Shown: positions 37,478 to 47,159, numbered from the stretch's first letter. The stretch: DNA of 64,000 bases from Parahaliea mediterranea (GCF_017255185.1 NZ_JAFKCZ010000012.1:97314-161313), one strand, 5' to 3'. The notes: a model not told the origin generated them from the sequence alone. Translations and numbers: made by a program.

Positions 37478-38881
37478 TCACTCGTCCTCGAGCTTGAGGC
37501 CGATAAACAGTGGCGATCCACGGCGGATTAGCCGCAGGGGCACCGAGCTGCCCGGCTTGAGGTCGTCGGCGGCGCGCTCGAAGGCCTCCACGCTGGTCAC
37601 CGGCCTGGAGCCGATCAGGGTGATAACGTCGCCGGGGACGATGCCCGCCTCGGCGGCCACGGAACCGGGCTTCACCTGGCGCACCAGGACCCCACCGCCG
37701 ATGCCCCAGCGCTCCAGGGTGTCGGGGCTGGCGGGTTCCACCATCAGGCCCAGGCGGCCCCCCTGCTGCTCCCGCTCGCCACCCGGGGTCAGGGCGAAGC
37801 TGTCTTCGGCGTCCAGGCCGCCCACCGTGACCTTGATGCTGCGGCGCTTCTGCTCGCGCACGATATCCACCGGCACCTTGGTGCCGGGGGCGATAAGGCC
37901 CACCACGTGAGGCAAATCGGAAGAGGTGTCGATTTTACGGCCATCGAAACGCAGGATCACGTCGCCGGCCTCCAGCCCCGCCTTGTCGGCGGGCCCGTCC
38001 TCGGCCACCTGGGTAATAAGCGCGCCCCGGGGGCGATCCAGGCCGAAGGATTCCGCCAGGGTCTTGTCCACGTTCTGGATGGTCACCCCGAGCCAGCCGC
38101 GCGTCACCCGCCCCTCGGCCTTGAGCTGCTCCACCACATTGTGCACCACGCTCACCGGGATGGCGAAGGACAGGCCTATGGAGCCACCGCTGCGGGTAAA
38201 GATCTGCGAGTTAACGCCGACCACCTCGCCTTTCAGGTTGAACAGCGGGCCACCGGAGTTACCCGGGTTGATGGCCACGTCGGTCTGGATAAAGGGTACG
38301 TAGTTCTCCCCCTGCTCGGTCGGCAGGCTGCGCCCCTTGGCGCTGACAATGCCCGCGGTGACCGAGTAATCGAGGCCGAAGGGAGAGCCGATGGCCAGCA
38401 CCCACTCCCCGACTTTGAGCTCCTCGTCCCCGGCCAGCTCGAGTACCGGCAGGTCCTCGGCGTCAATGCGCAGCAGGGCGAGGTCGGAGCGGGGATCGGT
38501 GCCCACCACCTCGGCGTTGTATTCACGCCGGTCGATGAGGCGCACCAGCACGCTGCTGGCCCCCTCCACCACGTGGTTGTTGGTTACGATATAGCCGTCC
38601 CTGGACAGGATAAAGCCCGACCCCATGCCCATCGACCGGCGCTGGCTGGGTGGCGCTTCGGGAAAGTTGAAAAAACGGCGCAGGTACTCGGGGATTTCCT
38701 CGGGGCCCTGGCCGCGTCGCGCGCTGTCGCCGGTGTGCTCGACGATAATTTTCACCACCGCCGGAGAATTCTTCTCGACGATGTCGCGAAAATCGGGCAG
38801 CTCCGCGGCGCGGGCGCCAGCGGCGGCCAGCAGCGTGCAGAGCAACAACAGGGGGGCAAAGGTTTGGCTCAGTCGTTTCAT
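37478..38881 (-). CDS. mucD: Periplasmic serine endoprotease MucD/DegP
   Basis: 467 residues with a signal peptide (FAPLLLLCTLLAAAGARA). Trypsin-like protease triad: His in VTNNHVVEGAS, Asp in RSDLALLRI, Ser in NPGNSGGPLFN. Two PDZ domains follow (GWLGVTIQNV..., VLVRQVKPGSVAAEAGIVPGD). Degrades misfolded periplasmic proteins and dampens the sigma-E regulon in pseudomonads. It follows rseC and closes the rpoE-rseABC cluster, so it is probably a sigma-E target by way of the rpoE promoter. Confidence 0.96.
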   Translation of the reverse strand: MKRLSQTFAPLLLLCTLLAAAGARAAELPDFRDIVEKNSPAVVKIIVEHTGDSARRGQGPEEIPEYLRRFFNFPEAPPSQRRSMGMGSGFILSRDGYIVTNNHVVEGASSVLVRLIDRREYNAEVVGTDPRSDLALLRIDAEDLPVLELAGDEELKVGEWVLAIGSPFGLDYSVTAGIVSAKGRSLPTEQGENYVPFIQTDVAINPGNSGGPLFNLKGEVVGVNSQIFTRSGGSIGLSFAIPVSVVHNVVEQLKAEGRVTRGWLGVTIQNVDKTLAESFGLDRPRGALITQVAEDGPADKAGLEAGDVILRFDGRKIDTSSDLPHVVGLIAPGTKVPVDIVREQKRRSIKVTVGGLDAEDSFALTPGGEREQQGGRLGLMVEPASPDTLERWGIGGGVLVRQVKPGSVAAEAGIVPGDVITLIGSRPVTSVEAFERAADDLKPGSSVPLRLIRRGSPLFIGLKLEDE

Positions 38882-38939
38882 ACGTCAGTCCGGACTTCCT
38901 TGCTGAAAAAAATACGAATTGAATGGGGCGGCGAACCGC

Positions 38940-39416
38940 TCAGGCCAGCTCCACCGCCTGTGCGCCGGTGTCACGGCGGGACAGTAGCGTGGGTTGCAGG
39001 GCCGGGTCCTCCCGGTGCCGCGCGGCGTGAAGGCGCACCGCCAACAGGCCGGCAAACAGCCCCAGCCCGGCGCCCGCGAGGGCCGCCAGGTCCTGCTGCT
39101 GCGGCCACAGGGCACCGCCGAGGGCGGCGCCAGCGAGCAGCGCGAGCAGGGGCAGCAGGTAAACCAACAGGGAACCGCGCAGGATCACGGTCTCGGGCAG
39201 GCCGATTTCAACGGTATCGCCAACCCGGCACTGAGCGGGCTGCACCCGGCCCGGCAGTACGCGAATATAGTGCCGGCGCCCCGCGCCGACCCGGTTTAAC
39301 AGGCCGTGGCCGCAACCCTTTTGGGCGGTGCAACTGTTGCAGGTGCTCCGGCGCAGGGTTTCCACCCACACCGCCCCGGGCTCCACCGCCACCACCTCGC
39401 CGCTCTCGACAAGCAT
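38940..39416 (-). CDS. rseC: RseC (MucC) family regulator of sigma-E
   Basis: 158 residues. N-terminal cytosolic domain with the CNSCTAQKGCGHG cysteine motif, then two membrane spans (LVYLLPLLALLAGAALGG and AGLGLFAGLLAVRL). RseC/MucC proteins modulate sigma-E, and E. coli RseC is a component of the SoxR reduction system. The cysteine cluster CxxC...C fits a metal or Fe-S site. ATG 39416, one base after the rseB stop codon. Confidence 0.93.
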   Translation of the reverse strand: MLVESGEVVAVEPGAVWVETLRRSTCNSCTAQKGCGHGLLNRVGAGRRHYIRVLPGRVQPAQCRVGDTVEIGLPETVILRGSLLVYLLPLLALLAGAALGGALWPQQQDLAALAGAGLGLFAGLLAVRLHAARHREDPALQPTLLSRRDTGAQAVELA

Positions 39417-39417
39417 C

Positions 39418-40392
39418 TCAGGGTGTCCAGCGCACGGAGTCGGCGACCATGCGGGCGGTATTGACCGGCACTTCCCCGATCACCGTGACCAGCACCGGCT
39501 GGCCCGACAGGCTGAGGCCGCGGGTATAGGAGGTGGTGCTGCCCTCCCGGGCCACACCCTCCCCGGAGCGGATATCCCGGGACAGGGGCTCGAGAAACAC
39601 CGAAAACGCCGCCAGGCCATCGGTGTAGGTGCGACGCCCCGACACCGCCGGGCCGCTCTCGGTGGGGGCGAAGCCCCGCGGCAGCCAGCCGATGGTCCAG
39701 GTGACACCAACCTCGCCGGTATCCAGCGACGGTGTCGGGTGTCCGGCTTCGTAGACCACGTCGATATCGCCACTGGAGGGCATCGGCGCGCCGAAGGACA
39801 GGTTGGCGAACTGGAAGCGTTCCAGCACCAGGTCCCCGCGCCCCAGCGTACTGGAACGCAGCAACAGGCCGGTTTCGCGGTCGAGTTCCAACAGGTAGCC
39901 GTAGCGGTACATATCCCGGGGTTCCACCCTGACCTGCACCGCCTTGCGACCGGCAATCCGCTCGCCCGGCGCGACCTGAAAACGGTAATAGCTGGCCACC
40001 CCGCACTCTCCGGACTCCAGCCTGGCGCCCAATTGCAGCAGGCGGTGCCCCGTATGCACGCAATTCAGCGGATGTTCCTCGCGCACCACCTGGGCGCCCT
40101 GGCCGGTCAACTTGGTGAGCTGCTCCGAACTGGCCCCGCCGGATACCGAGTGGGAGATCTGCATCACCTGCATATCCTCCCCGCGCTGCAGGGTCACCAC
40201 CCCGTGGTAGGCGGTGTGATGACTGCTGCGGGACATCTTGTCGAGCCATTCCAGGGCTTCGGGATCGGCCTCGGGACAACTGGCGGCGAGGCCGGGCAAG
40301 GGCAGCGCGGCGGCCAGCAGCAGGGCGAGCGCGCGGCCGCGCCGGGGGGTACGGGGGAGTCGTTGCGAGCGCCAGGTACTCAAGGCGGGCAT
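39418..40392 (-). CDS. rseB: RseB (MucB) periplasmic regulator of sigma-E
   Basis: 324 residues. Signal peptide ending at LPGLAASC, then a large LolA/LolB-like domain (WLDKMSRSSHHTAYHGVVTLQRGEDMQVMQI) and a C-terminal MucB/RseB domain. It binds RseA and shields it from DegS cleavage, so the sigma-E response is released when it senses lipoprotein or LPS-type signals. A longer frame runs to 40860, but ATG 40392 overlaps the rseA stop as TGATG and starts the signal peptide. Confidence 0.94.
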   Translation of the reverse strand: MPALSTWRSQRLPRTPRRGRALALLLAAALPLPGLAASCPEADPEALEWLDKMSRSSHHTAYHGVVTLQRGEDMQVMQISHSVSGGASSEQLTKLTGQGAQVVREEHPLNCVHTGHRLLQLGARLESGECGVASYYRFQVAPGERIAGRKAVQVRVEPRDMYRYGYLLELDRETGLLLRSSTLGRGDLVLERFQFANLSFGAPMPSSGDIDVVYEAGHPTPSLDTGEVGVTWTIGWLPRGFAPTESGPAVSGRRTYTDGLAAFSVFLEPLSRDIRSGEGVAREGSTTSYTRGLSLSGQPVLVTVIGEVPVNTARMVADSVRWTP

Positions 40393-41003
40393 CACTCCTG
40401 GATGCGGTGCACGCGCGCGAAGGGCAGCAGGCCCTGGGGCGTGTTGAGCGCCGCTTGCTCGGCGTGTTCCTGGGAGTACTGGTGCAGACGCTGGCGCGCC
40501 AGCTCGCGATAGGCGGTGCGGGTTGCCGGTTCGAGCACCGGCACCGGCTGGGTTCCGAGGCTGGCCTGCACCGAGGTGGCGCCGAGGCTGTTGACCAGAC
40601 CCACCGGCGACACGCCCCCGGCGATAGTCGCGGCATCGGCGGACTCCGCGGCGCCGCCCAGCTGGGCCAGTTGCTGGCCGCCGAACACCACCGTGGCGGC
40701 GACCGAGGCGGCGACCGCGAAACTGGTCACCGGGCGCACCAGGCCCTGCCATCGCGAAGCGCCCGCGGTTTGTTCGCCGGCGACGGCGTCCCGTACCCGG
40801 GACGAAATATCGATCGACAGGTCGGAGAAATGTTGGACATTGCCGGCCGCGCTGCTGCATGCCGCATGCACCGCGTGGTAACGCATCCAGGTCTGGCGCA
40901 GTTCGGAGTCCTCGCCGATCTGGCGCAGTACCCGTTCCAGCTCCAGGTCGTCCGCTTCCCCGTCCATGATGGCGGAGAGGGACTCCCGCATTCTCTCAGT
41001 CAT
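40392..41003 (-). CDS. rseA: Anti-sigma factor RseA (MucA)
   Basis: 203 residues. Cytosolic N-terminal domain MTERMRESLSAIMDGEADDLELERVLRQI, with the ..SAIMDGEADDLEL pattern that binds sigma-E, a single central membrane span (VTSFAVAASVAATVVFGG) and a periplasmic tail. Holds sigma-E inactive until cleaved by DegS-type then RseP-type proteases. ATG 41003 is preferred to 41012 because GGAGG is at the right distance. Overlaps rseB by one base. Confidence 0.94.
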   Translation of the reverse strand: MTERMRESLSAIMDGEADDLELERVLRQIGEDSELRQTWMRYHAVHAACSSAAGNVQHFSDLSIDISSRVRDAVAGEQTAGASRWQGLVRPVTSFAVAASVAATVVFGGQQLAQLGGAAESADAATIAGGVSPVGLVNSLGATSVQASLGTQPVPVLEPATRTAYRELARQRLHQYSQEHAEQAALNTPQGLLPFARVHRIQE

Positions 41004-41054
41004 TGATTGCATCCTCCGCGCGCCGGCGCGAAACGTTGGTAAATGAAAACCGCA

Positions 41055-41639
41055 TCAGCCATGACCGTCAACCTGCTGCCTGACCTGTTTGTCGATGGCC
41101 TCCCTGGCCCGGAATATGCGCGAGCGCACGGTTCCCACCGGACACGCCATGATCTCGGCGATGTCTTCATAACTCAGACCATCAAATTCGCGCAAAGTTA
41201 CCGCTGTGCGCAAATCATCCGGCAATTCGCGGATCGCCCGCTCCACCACTTCCTTGAGTTCGGCCCCGAACAGGGCCGACTCCGGGGATTCGATATCGCG
41301 CAGCGCGCCGCCGCCCTCGAAGTACTCGGCGTCCTCCACCTCGACGTCCGAGCCCGGCGGACGCCGGGAACGGGACACCAGGTGGTTCTTCGCCGTGTTG
41401 ATGGCGATGCGGTACAACCAGGTATAGAAAGCGCTGTCGCCGCGAAAGTTGGGCAGCGCGCGGTAGGCCTTGATAAAGGCCTCCTGGGCGACATCCTGCA
41501 CTTCATCGGCATCATGTACGTAGCGGCTAATCAATCCCAGAATCTTGTGCTGGTACTTGAGAACCAGCATGTCAAAGGCGCGCGAATCACCCTTTTGCAC
41601 CTTGGCAACAAGCTGCTGGTCCGTCACTGCGGCAGTCAA
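41055..41639 (-). CDS. rpoE: RNA polymerase sigma-E factor (RpoE/AlgU)
   Basis: 194 residues, ECF sigma factor for envelope stress and, in pseudomonads, alginate control. Region 2 (KYQHKILGLISRYVHDADEVQDVAQEAFIKAYRALPNFRGDSAFYTWLYRIAINTAKNHL) and region 4 (LREFDGLSYEDIAEIMACPVGTVRSRIFRAREAI) match AlgU closely (positions given in pieces here). Start TTG 41639 has GGAGGGG ten bases upstream; GTG 41627 is an alternative. A sigma-E-type promoter sits upstream (41757-41784). Confidence 0.96.
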   Translation of the reverse strand: MTAAVTDQQLVAKVQKGDSRAFDMLVLKYQHKILGLISRYVHDADEVQDVAQEAFIKAYRALPNFRGDSAFYTWLYRIAINTAKNHLVSRSRRPPGSDVEVEDAEYFEGGGALRDIESPESALFGAELKEVVERAIRELPDDLRTAVTLREFDGLSYEDIAEIMACPVGTVRSRIFRAREAIDKQVRQQVDGHG

Positions 41640-41756
41640 GTCCCGTACCCCTCCCTAGTCCCAGACATTCCTGCCCTGGTAACACTCAAGCAACTGCTGC
41701 CCCGATAGACCGCGCGGACAGGCGAAAGTTCGCTCCCGCTGTCACGGGACCGACAC

Positions 41757-41784
41757 TGTGAGGTAACAGAACTAAAAAAGTTCC
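41757..41784 (-). promoter_or_regulatory. Sigma-E-type autoregulatory promoter of rpoE
   Basis: On the minus strand GGAACTT (41784-41778) and TCACA (41761-41757) are separated by 16 bp, close to the sigma-E/AlgU consensus GGAACTT-N16-TCnnA. It lies about 120 bp before the rpoE start, in the divergent gap with nadB. Confidence 0.75.
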
Positions 41785-41911
41785 CCAATGCTGCATTTCC
41801 TTAATTCGCGCCCGGTGCTTTATACTCGCCGGCGCGGGGGCCACACTGCCCACTGCGTAAGTCATTGACAGGCATCATATAAGTCACCGGGAGAGGCAGC
41901 AAGCACAGCCC

Positions 41912-43504
41912 ATGTCCACCACCCATCAACACGATGTGCTGATTATCGGCGCCGGCGCCGCCGGCCTCAGCCTCGCCCTGCGCCTGCCGTCCCACCTGCG
42001 CGTCGCCCTGCTGTCCAAGGCCGACCTCAACCAGGGCTCCACCTACTGGGCCCAGGGCGGCATGGCGGCGGTACTCGACACCAAGGACAGCGTCGACTCC
42101 CACGTGGAGGATACCCTGATCGCCGGCGGCGGGCTGTGCAAGCGCGAAGCGGTGGAATTCACCGTGTCCAACTCCCGCCGCTGCGTCGAATGGCTGGTGG
42201 CCCAGGGCGTGGATTTCGACCTCAGGCCGGATCACGCCGATGAATTCCACCTCACCCGGGAGGGCGGGCACAGCCACCGCCGCATTATCCACGCCGCCGA
42301 CCGCACCGGCCGCGCCATCTCCGAGGTGCTCACCGAACGGGCGCAGGCGGCGGGCAATATCGAGATTTTCACCCACCGGGTGGCGGTGGACCTGGTGGTC
42401 CAGGACGGGCACTGCCAGGGGGCCTATATCCTCAACCGCGAGAGCGACCGGGTGGAGCTGTTCCTGGCCCGCTCCGTGGTGCTGGCCACCGGCGGCGCCA
42501 GCAAGGCCTACCTCTATACCAGCAACCCGGACGGCGCCAGCGGCGACGGCATCGCCATGGCCTGGCGCGCCGGCTGCCGGGTGGCCAACCTGGAGTTCAA
42601 CCAGTTCCACCCCACCTGCCTGTACCATCCGCGGGCCAAATCCTTCCTGATCACCGAGGCGATCCGCGGCGAGGGGGGGCGGCTGTTGCTGCCCGACGGC
42701 GAGCCCTTCATGCAGCGCTTCGACGAGCGCGGCGAACTCGCGCCCCGGGACATTGTCGCCCGCGCCATCGACCACGAGATGAAGCGCCTGGGGGCGGACT
42801 GCGTGTTCCTCGACATCTCCCACAAGCCCAGGGCCTTTCTCGAGGAGCACTTTCCAACGGTCAGCAAGCGCTGCCGCGAATTTGGCATCGACATCAGCGC
42901 GGAGCCGATCCCCGTGGTGCCCGCCGCCCACTACACCTGTGGCGGCATCGTGGTGGACACCCGCGGCCGCACCGACCTCGCCGGCCTCTACGCCGTGGGC
43001 GAGGCCTCCTGCACCGGCCTGCACGGCGCCAACCGCATGGCCAGCAACTCCCTGCTGGAGTGCATCGTCTACGCCGAATCCGCCGCCGGCCACATCGCCG
43101 AGACCATCGCCGCGGCCCCGTCCCCCAAACCGGTCCCCTCCTGGGACGAGAGCCAGGTCACCGACTCCGACGAGGATGTGGTGATCTCCCACAACTGGGA
43201 CGAGCTGCGTCGCTTCATGTGGGACTATGTGGGCATCGTGCGCACCAACAAGCGCCTGCAGCGGGCAGAACACCGGGTGGAACTGCTGCAATCGGAGATC
43301 GCCGAGTACTACAGCAACTACAAGGTCAGCAACGACCTGCTGGAATTGCGCAATTTGGCCATGGTGGCGCAGCTGATGATCCGCTGCGCGATGGCGCGCA
43401 GGGAAAGCCGTGGCCTGCACTACACCCTCGACTACCCCGACCTGCTGCCGGAAGCGGGCGACACCGTGCTGGTACCGCCCAACAGCGCCCGGGAGACAGC
43501 CTAG
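41912..43504 (+). CDS. nadB: L-aspartate oxidase
   Basis: 530 residues. FAD enzyme oxidising L-aspartate to iminoaspartate, first step of NAD synthesis. FAD-binding [15 protein letters not shown], the [12 protein letters not shown] active-site region, [48 protein letters not shown] and [12 protein letters not shown] are all typical. Divergent from rpoE as in pseudomonads. TATACT at 41821-41826 may be its -10, but the -35 is poor. Convergent overlap of 4 bp with ygfX. Confidence 0.96.
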   Translation: MSTTHQHDVLIIGAGAAGLSLALRLPSHLRVALLSKADLNQGSTYWAQGGMAAVLDTKDSVDSHVEDTLIAGGGLCKREAVEFTVSNSRRCVEWLVAQGVDFDLRPDHADEFHLTREGGHSHRRIIHAADRTGRAISEVLTERAQAAGNIEIFTHRVAVDLVVQDGHCQGAYILNRESDRVELFLARSVVLATGGASKAYLYTSNPDGASGDGIAMAWRAGCRVANLEFNQFHPTCLYHPRAKSFLITEAIRGEGGRLLLPDGEPFMQRFDERGELAPRDIVARAIDHEMKRLGADCVFLDISHKPRAFLEEHFPTVSKRCREFGIDISAEPIPVVPAAHYTCGGIVVDTRGRTDLAGLYAVGEASCTGLHGANRMASNSLLECIVYAESAAGHIAETIAAAPSPKPVPSWDESQVTDSDEDVVISHNWDELRRFMWDYVGIVRTNKRLQRAEHRVELLQSEIAEYYSNYKVSNDLLELRNLAMVAQLMIRCAMARRESRGLHYTLDYPDLLPEAGDTVLVPPNSARETA

Positions 43505-43941
43505 CGGGCCAGGCGCAGGCGCTTGCGCAGCCGGCGCAAGGCATCGGGGTCGGCGCTGTCCGGCCACAGGTAGAGCCACCGCCCGCCCCCCTGCCCCGGC
43601 CGGCGCCAGCGCAGGCAGACCAGCCACGGCAGGCAGTGGGCCGGCGGCAGCAACTCCACCTCGCACCAGCCCGCCGCGCCCAGATCGAACAGCCACGCGC
43701 CGCGCCGCCAGAGCAAGGCCCGCGGCCGGGAGCGGCGCGACACAAGCAGGCAACCACAGAGATAGGCCGCCGTCGCCGCCGCGAGCAAGGGGTAGCCGTC
43801 GCGGTACACCAGTGCGGGGACCGCCAACAGTGCCAGCCAAAAAGCCAGCTGCATTAACAGGCCGATACGGGAGCGCCTAAGCGCCAGCCGCACCTCGCTT
43901 GTGCTCGAGAACCTGCCTGACGATGGCGGCGAGTTCTGCAT
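43501..43941 (-). CDS. ygfX: YgfX (CptA)-family membrane protein
   Basis: About 146 residues if started at ATG 43941 (which overlaps sdhE by 65 bp); GTG 43893 is the other option. Two membrane spans near the N-terminus ([33 protein letters not shown]) and a small cytosolic C-terminal domain. The family is encoded beside sdhE, as in E. coli, where YgfX was first described as a toxin (CptA) acting on cytoskeletal proteins and SdhE as its partner. It overlaps the nadB end. Confidence 0.78.
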   Translation of the reverse strand: MQNSPPSSGRFSSTSEVRLALRRSRIGLLMQLAFWLALLAVPALVYRDGYPLLAAATAAYLCGCLLVSRRSRPRALLWRRGAWLFDLGAAGWCEVELLPPAHCLPWLVCLRWRRPGQGGGRWLYLWPDSADPDALRRLRKRLRLAR

Positions 43942-44140
43942 CCTCCGGCTCCTCGCGGCGCAGGAACCAGGCGAAGAGTTCCTGGTCCTCGCACTCCATC
44001 AGCCGCCGGTAGCGCTGCCGGTCCCGCTCGTCGAGCCGCGGGTAGCAGTCGTTGACGAAGGGTTCCAGAACGAGGTCCAGTTCCAGCATGCCGCGGCGGC
44101 TGGCCCAGCGCATGCGCTTGATTTCTTCTTCCTGGATCAT
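43877..44140 (-). CDS. sdhE: FAD assembly factor SdhE
   Basis: 87 residues. MIQEEEIKRMRWASRRGMLELDLVLEPF with the conserved RRGMLELD; helps covalent FAD attachment to the succinate dehydrogenase flavoprotein. ATG 44140 is chosen (the frame extends to 44167). Upstream of ygfX and divergent from ygfZ, the same neighbourhood as in E. coli. The five-helix length of under 100 residues is normal. Confidence 0.93.
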   Translation of the reverse strand: MIQEEEIKRMRWASRRGMLELDLVLEPFVNDCYPRLDERDRQRYRRLMECEDQELFAWFLRREEPEDAELAAIVRQVLEHKRGAAGA

Positions 44141-44266
44141 AGTGCGGGGAGCTTTTCCACAAAACATCAGATCGCGGCATTATACATACATTACCGGCCA
44201 CGCATTGCCGGCCACGGTTGACTGGCCTTACCATGGCGGCTCCTACTGCCCGATGAGCGTACTGTT

Positions 44267-45199
44267 TTGCCCGCATTTTTCAGCCCCCTGAACCACGAGA
44301 CGCTACTGCAGGTCAGCGGCGCGGACGCCGCCAACTTCCTGCAGGGCCAGGCCACCTGCGATGTGCGCGAGGTCGACGCCCGGCGGGCGCGGCCCGGAGC
44401 CTGGTGCACCCCCCAGGGGCGCGTGCTGGCGGATTTCCTGCTGTTGCAACTGGGGCCCGGGCACTACGGCCTGCGGCTGCGGGCGGATATCGCCGAAGCG
44501 ACCGCGGCGCGCCTGGGCAAGTACATCGTATTCTCCAAGGCGGAACTGGCGCCGGCCGGCGACTGGCGGGTCTTCGGCTGCTGGGGAGCGGGCGCCGGCG
44601 ACACCCTGCTGCCGCTTGTCGGCGAGCTGCCGCGGGAGCGCCACGACTGCGTCGGCGGCGAGGGCTTCCACCTGGTGCAGGTGGACGAAGGCGGCGCCCA
44701 GTTTGAGCTTTACCTGGACACGGCCGCCCGCGCCGACCTCCCGCGGGCGCTCGCGGACACCGCCCAGGCGGGCTCCGCGGACGACTGGCGGGCCCTGGAG
44801 ATCGCACGGGGTATCGGCCGGGTGGAAGCGGCCACGGTGGAGAGCTTCCTGCCCCAGGCGCTGAACTACGACCTCTGCGACTTTGTCAGCTTCCGCAAGG
44901 GTTGCTATACCGGCCAGGAGGTGGTCGCCCGCCTGCACTACCGGGGCCAATCCAAGCGCCGCATGTATATCGCCCGGGTCGGCACTCAAACCCCGCCGGC
45001 GGCGGGTGACAGCGTCTACACCGCCCAGGAACAGGTCGTGGGCACGGTGGTCAACGCCGTTGCCGCGGCGGCCGGCGAGGTTCACCTGCTGGCCTCGGTG
45101 GCGGAAAAATCCCTCGCCGGCTCGCTGCGCCTGGGGAGCGGGTCCGGTCCCGAGCTGGCGATCTCCAACCCGCCCTACCCGCTGGAAGCCGCGCCATAG
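44267..45199 (+). CDS. ygfZ: tRNA-modifying / Fe-S cluster repair protein YgfZ
   Basis: 310 residues. Folate-binding GcvT-like protein needed for several iron-sulfur enzymes. The signature KGCYTGQEVVARLHYRG (C213) is intact and the N-terminus LLQVSGADAANFLQGQATCDVRE matches. Start appears to be TTG 44267; no ATG is in frame nearby, and the upstream ATG at 44253 is out of frame. Divergent from sdhE-ygfX. Confidence 0.92.
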   Translation: MPAFFSPLNHETLLQVSGADAANFLQGQATCDVREVDARRARPGAWCTPQGRVLADFLLLQLGPGHYGLRLRADIAEATAARLGKYIVFSKAELAPAGDWRVFGCWGAGAGDTLLPLVGELPRERHDCVGGEGFHLVQVDEGGAQFELYLDTAARADLPRALADTAQAGSADDWRALEIARGIGRVEAATVESFLPQALNYDLCDFVSFRKGCYTGQEVVARLHYRGQSKRRMYIARVGTQTPPAAGDSVYTAQEQVVGTVVNAVAAAAGEVHLLASVAEKSLAGSLRLGSGSGPELAISNPPYPLEAAP

Positions 45200-45381
45200 G
45201 GTCGCCGCGGGCGGCATGGAACGATACCCGGCCAGCCCGGTCACCATAGCTATACCGGCAACGGTGGATTGGCCGAACGGGGCTGAACAGGCCCGGCAAA
45301 GGCCGGATAATGGCCCCCGGCTCGCGGCGCCCCGCCGCGGCGTACCCATGCGCAACACCCACCCGCAAAAGGAGTGAACTG

Positions 45382-46293
45382 ATGGCTCTGGCAAGTATTG
45401 GCTACCTACGGATCCAGGCGAGCGACGTCCCCGCCTGGATGGCATTCGCCACTGACGTCCTCGGCCTGATGGAGGCGCGGCGCGAGGACAGCGCCGGCGC
45501 GCGTTTCCTGCGCATGGACGACCACCCCTTCCGCTTCATGATCGAGCCCGGCGACGGCGACGGCCTGCTGGCCTGCGGCCTGGAGTACCGCAGCCGCGAG
45601 GACTGGGAGGCGGTCTGCGCCGACCTGCGCGACGCCGGCTTCGAGGTCCGCGACGGCGACGCCGCCGAGGCCAAACGGCGCTGCGTCAGCGGTTTCGCCA
45701 CGGTAACCGACCCCGGCGGCAACACACTGGAGTTGTACTACGGCCGCCTGCTCGACTACGTGCCCCTGAACTCGCCGGCCGGCGTCTCGGCTTTCGTCAC
45801 CGGCGACGAATTCACCGGCGACATGGGTTTCGGCCACGCGGTGGTGCCCGCCCCGGACATCGAGGCCAGCATCGACTTCTACACCGGCTTGATCGGCCTG
45901 GCGATCAGCGACGACCTCTACCCGCCGATGCCCGAGGGCGCCCCCGAATCCCGGGTGGTGTTCATGCACGCCGACAACCCGCGCCAGCACTCCCTGGCCC
46001 TGTATAACCAGCCGAGCCCGATCGGCGTGGTGCACATCATGGTGGAAGTGAGCACCCTGGACGAAGTGGGCCTCGCGCTGGACCGGGTGAAAGCCGCCGG
46101 CCACCCGCTGCTGGCCAGCCTGGGCCGCCACGTGAACGACAATATGTGTTCGTTCTACGTGCTGGCGCCGGGGGGCATCCCGGTGGAATACGGCTACGAC
46201 GGGCTGCTGGTGGACTGGGACAACCACACCCCCACGGTCAGTACCGAGGGCGACCTGTGGGGCCACGAGTACAACTTCCCCGGCGCGGACTAG
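45382..46293 (+). CDS. Extradiol dioxygenase (BphC/HsaC-like, VOC superfamily)
   Basis: 303 residues. Two-domain type I extradiol ring-cleavage dioxygenase fold, resembling 2,3-dihydroxybiphenyl 1,2-dioxygenase. Predicted iron ligands in the C-terminal domain are H152 (GHAVVPAPD), H218 (VVHIMVEV) and E269 (GIPVEYGYDG), all intact. The N-terminal domain starts ALASIGYLRIQASDVPAWMAFATDVLGL. AAAGGAG lies upstream of ATG 45382; the longer frame to 45310 is rejected. No other ring-degradation genes are adjacent. The substrate (biphenyl, steroid or other catechol) is not determined. Confidence 0.9.
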   Translation: MALASIGYLRIQASDVPAWMAFATDVLGLMEARREDSAGARFLRMDDHPFRFMIEPGDGDGLLACGLEYRSREDWEAVCADLRDAGFEVRDGDAAEAKRRCVSGFATVTDPGGNTLELYYGRLLDYVPLNSPAGVSAFVTGDEFTGDMGFGHAVVPAPDIEASIDFYTGLIGLAISDDLYPPMPEGAPESRVVFMHADNPRQHSLALYNQPSPIGVVHIMVEVSTLDEVGLALDRVKAAGHPLLASLGRHVNDNMCSFYVLAPGGIPVEYGYDGLLVDWDNHTPTVSTEGDLWGHEYNFPGAD

Positions 46294-46344
46294 CGCCTCA
46301 CTCCGGGCCCCGTGTTCGCGGGGTCTCGCTCCCTTCAGCTCAGT

Positions 46345-47094
46345 TCAGTTCACCTCGACCTGAACCGGAATCCAGCGGTTGAGGATATAGGACAGCGTGC
46401 CGTTGGCGCGCATCAGGTTGAGGGCGCGATTCAGGTCGCCTTGCAGTTGCGGGTCGTCCCCGCGCACCGCCCAGGCCAGCATTTCCTCGGTAAGCGGGCT
46501 GTACTGACTGATCAGGTCGCCGTTGCGACTGTCGTTGGCCAGCTGCCAGCTGGTGGGGGCGTCGTGAACGTAGAGATCGATACGGTCCTCGCGCAGCGCC
46601 GCGAAGGCGCTATCGGGGTTATCGAAGTAACTCACCTCGGCGTCGGGCAGTTCGCGTTTGGCAAAGGCGTCTCCGGTGGTATCCGGCTCGACCCCCACCC
46701 TGACCCCCTCGCGGTACACCGCCCAGGGCTGCGCGAAACGGGTGACCTTGTCCAGGTGCAGGATGGCCATCTGGCCCACCCGCAGGTAGGGCTCGGTGAA
46801 GGCCACCCGCGCACTGCGCTCCGCAGTGACGCTGAGCCCCGACATCACCACGTCCACGCGCCCCGCCTCCAGGGCGCTCAGCAGCTGGGCAAAGGGCATG
46901 GGCACCAACTCCACCTCGCGGCCGAGAATCTTGCCCACCGCCCGCGCGTTGTCCGGCTCGATACCCACGATGCGCCCCTCCTGCCGGTACTGTAGCGGCG
47001 GATAGTCCGGCGACAATCCCACCTTCAACACCTGGGCATGCAGTGGCGCGGCTCCCAGCAGGGAGATAAGCATTAACAGTCGCAGCACATTCAT
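46345..47094 (-). CDS. Periplasmic transporter substrate-binding domain protein
   Basis: 249 residues with a signal peptide (LMLISLLGAAPLHA). Bacterial extracellular solute-binding family 3 (PF00497): VLKVGLSPDYPPLQYRQEG, VDVVMSGLSVTAERSARVAFTEPY and GAALREDRIDLYVHDAPTSW-like segment. No ABC permease or ATPase is adjacent; it could be an orphan sensor-like or binding protein. Start ATG 47094 (MNVLRLLML) has GGTGGA upstream. Substrate, probably an amino acid or related compound, is not determined. Confidence 0.85.
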   Translation of the reverse strand: MNVLRLLMLISLLGAAPLHAQVLKVGLSPDYPPLQYRQEGRIVGIEPDNARAVGKILGREVELVPMPFAQLLSALEAGRVDVVMSGLSVTAERSARVAFTEPYLRVGQMAILHLDKVTRFAQPWAVYREGVRVGVEPDTTGDAFAKRELPDAEVSYFDNPDSAFAALREDRIDLYVHDAPTSWQLANDSRNGDLISQYSPLTEEMLAWAVRGDDPQLQGDLNRALNLMRANGTLSYILNRWIPVQVEVN

Positions 47095-47159
47095 AGATTC
47101 CACCGATAAAGGCACAGTCCGCATGGTATGAGACTTGGCTCGGCACGGCAATCAACGCC

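Noticed and set aside
39418..40860. Long rseB frame of 480 residues starting at 40860
   Set aside because: The extension lies antiparallel within rseA's coding region in another frame; ATG 40392 with TGATG overlap and a signal peptide is the real start.
41801..43840. 679-residue open frame on the minus strand antisense to nadB
   Set aside because: Composition is typical of an antisense shadow of a GC-rich gene: no domain, and it fully overlaps the clear nadB coding frame.
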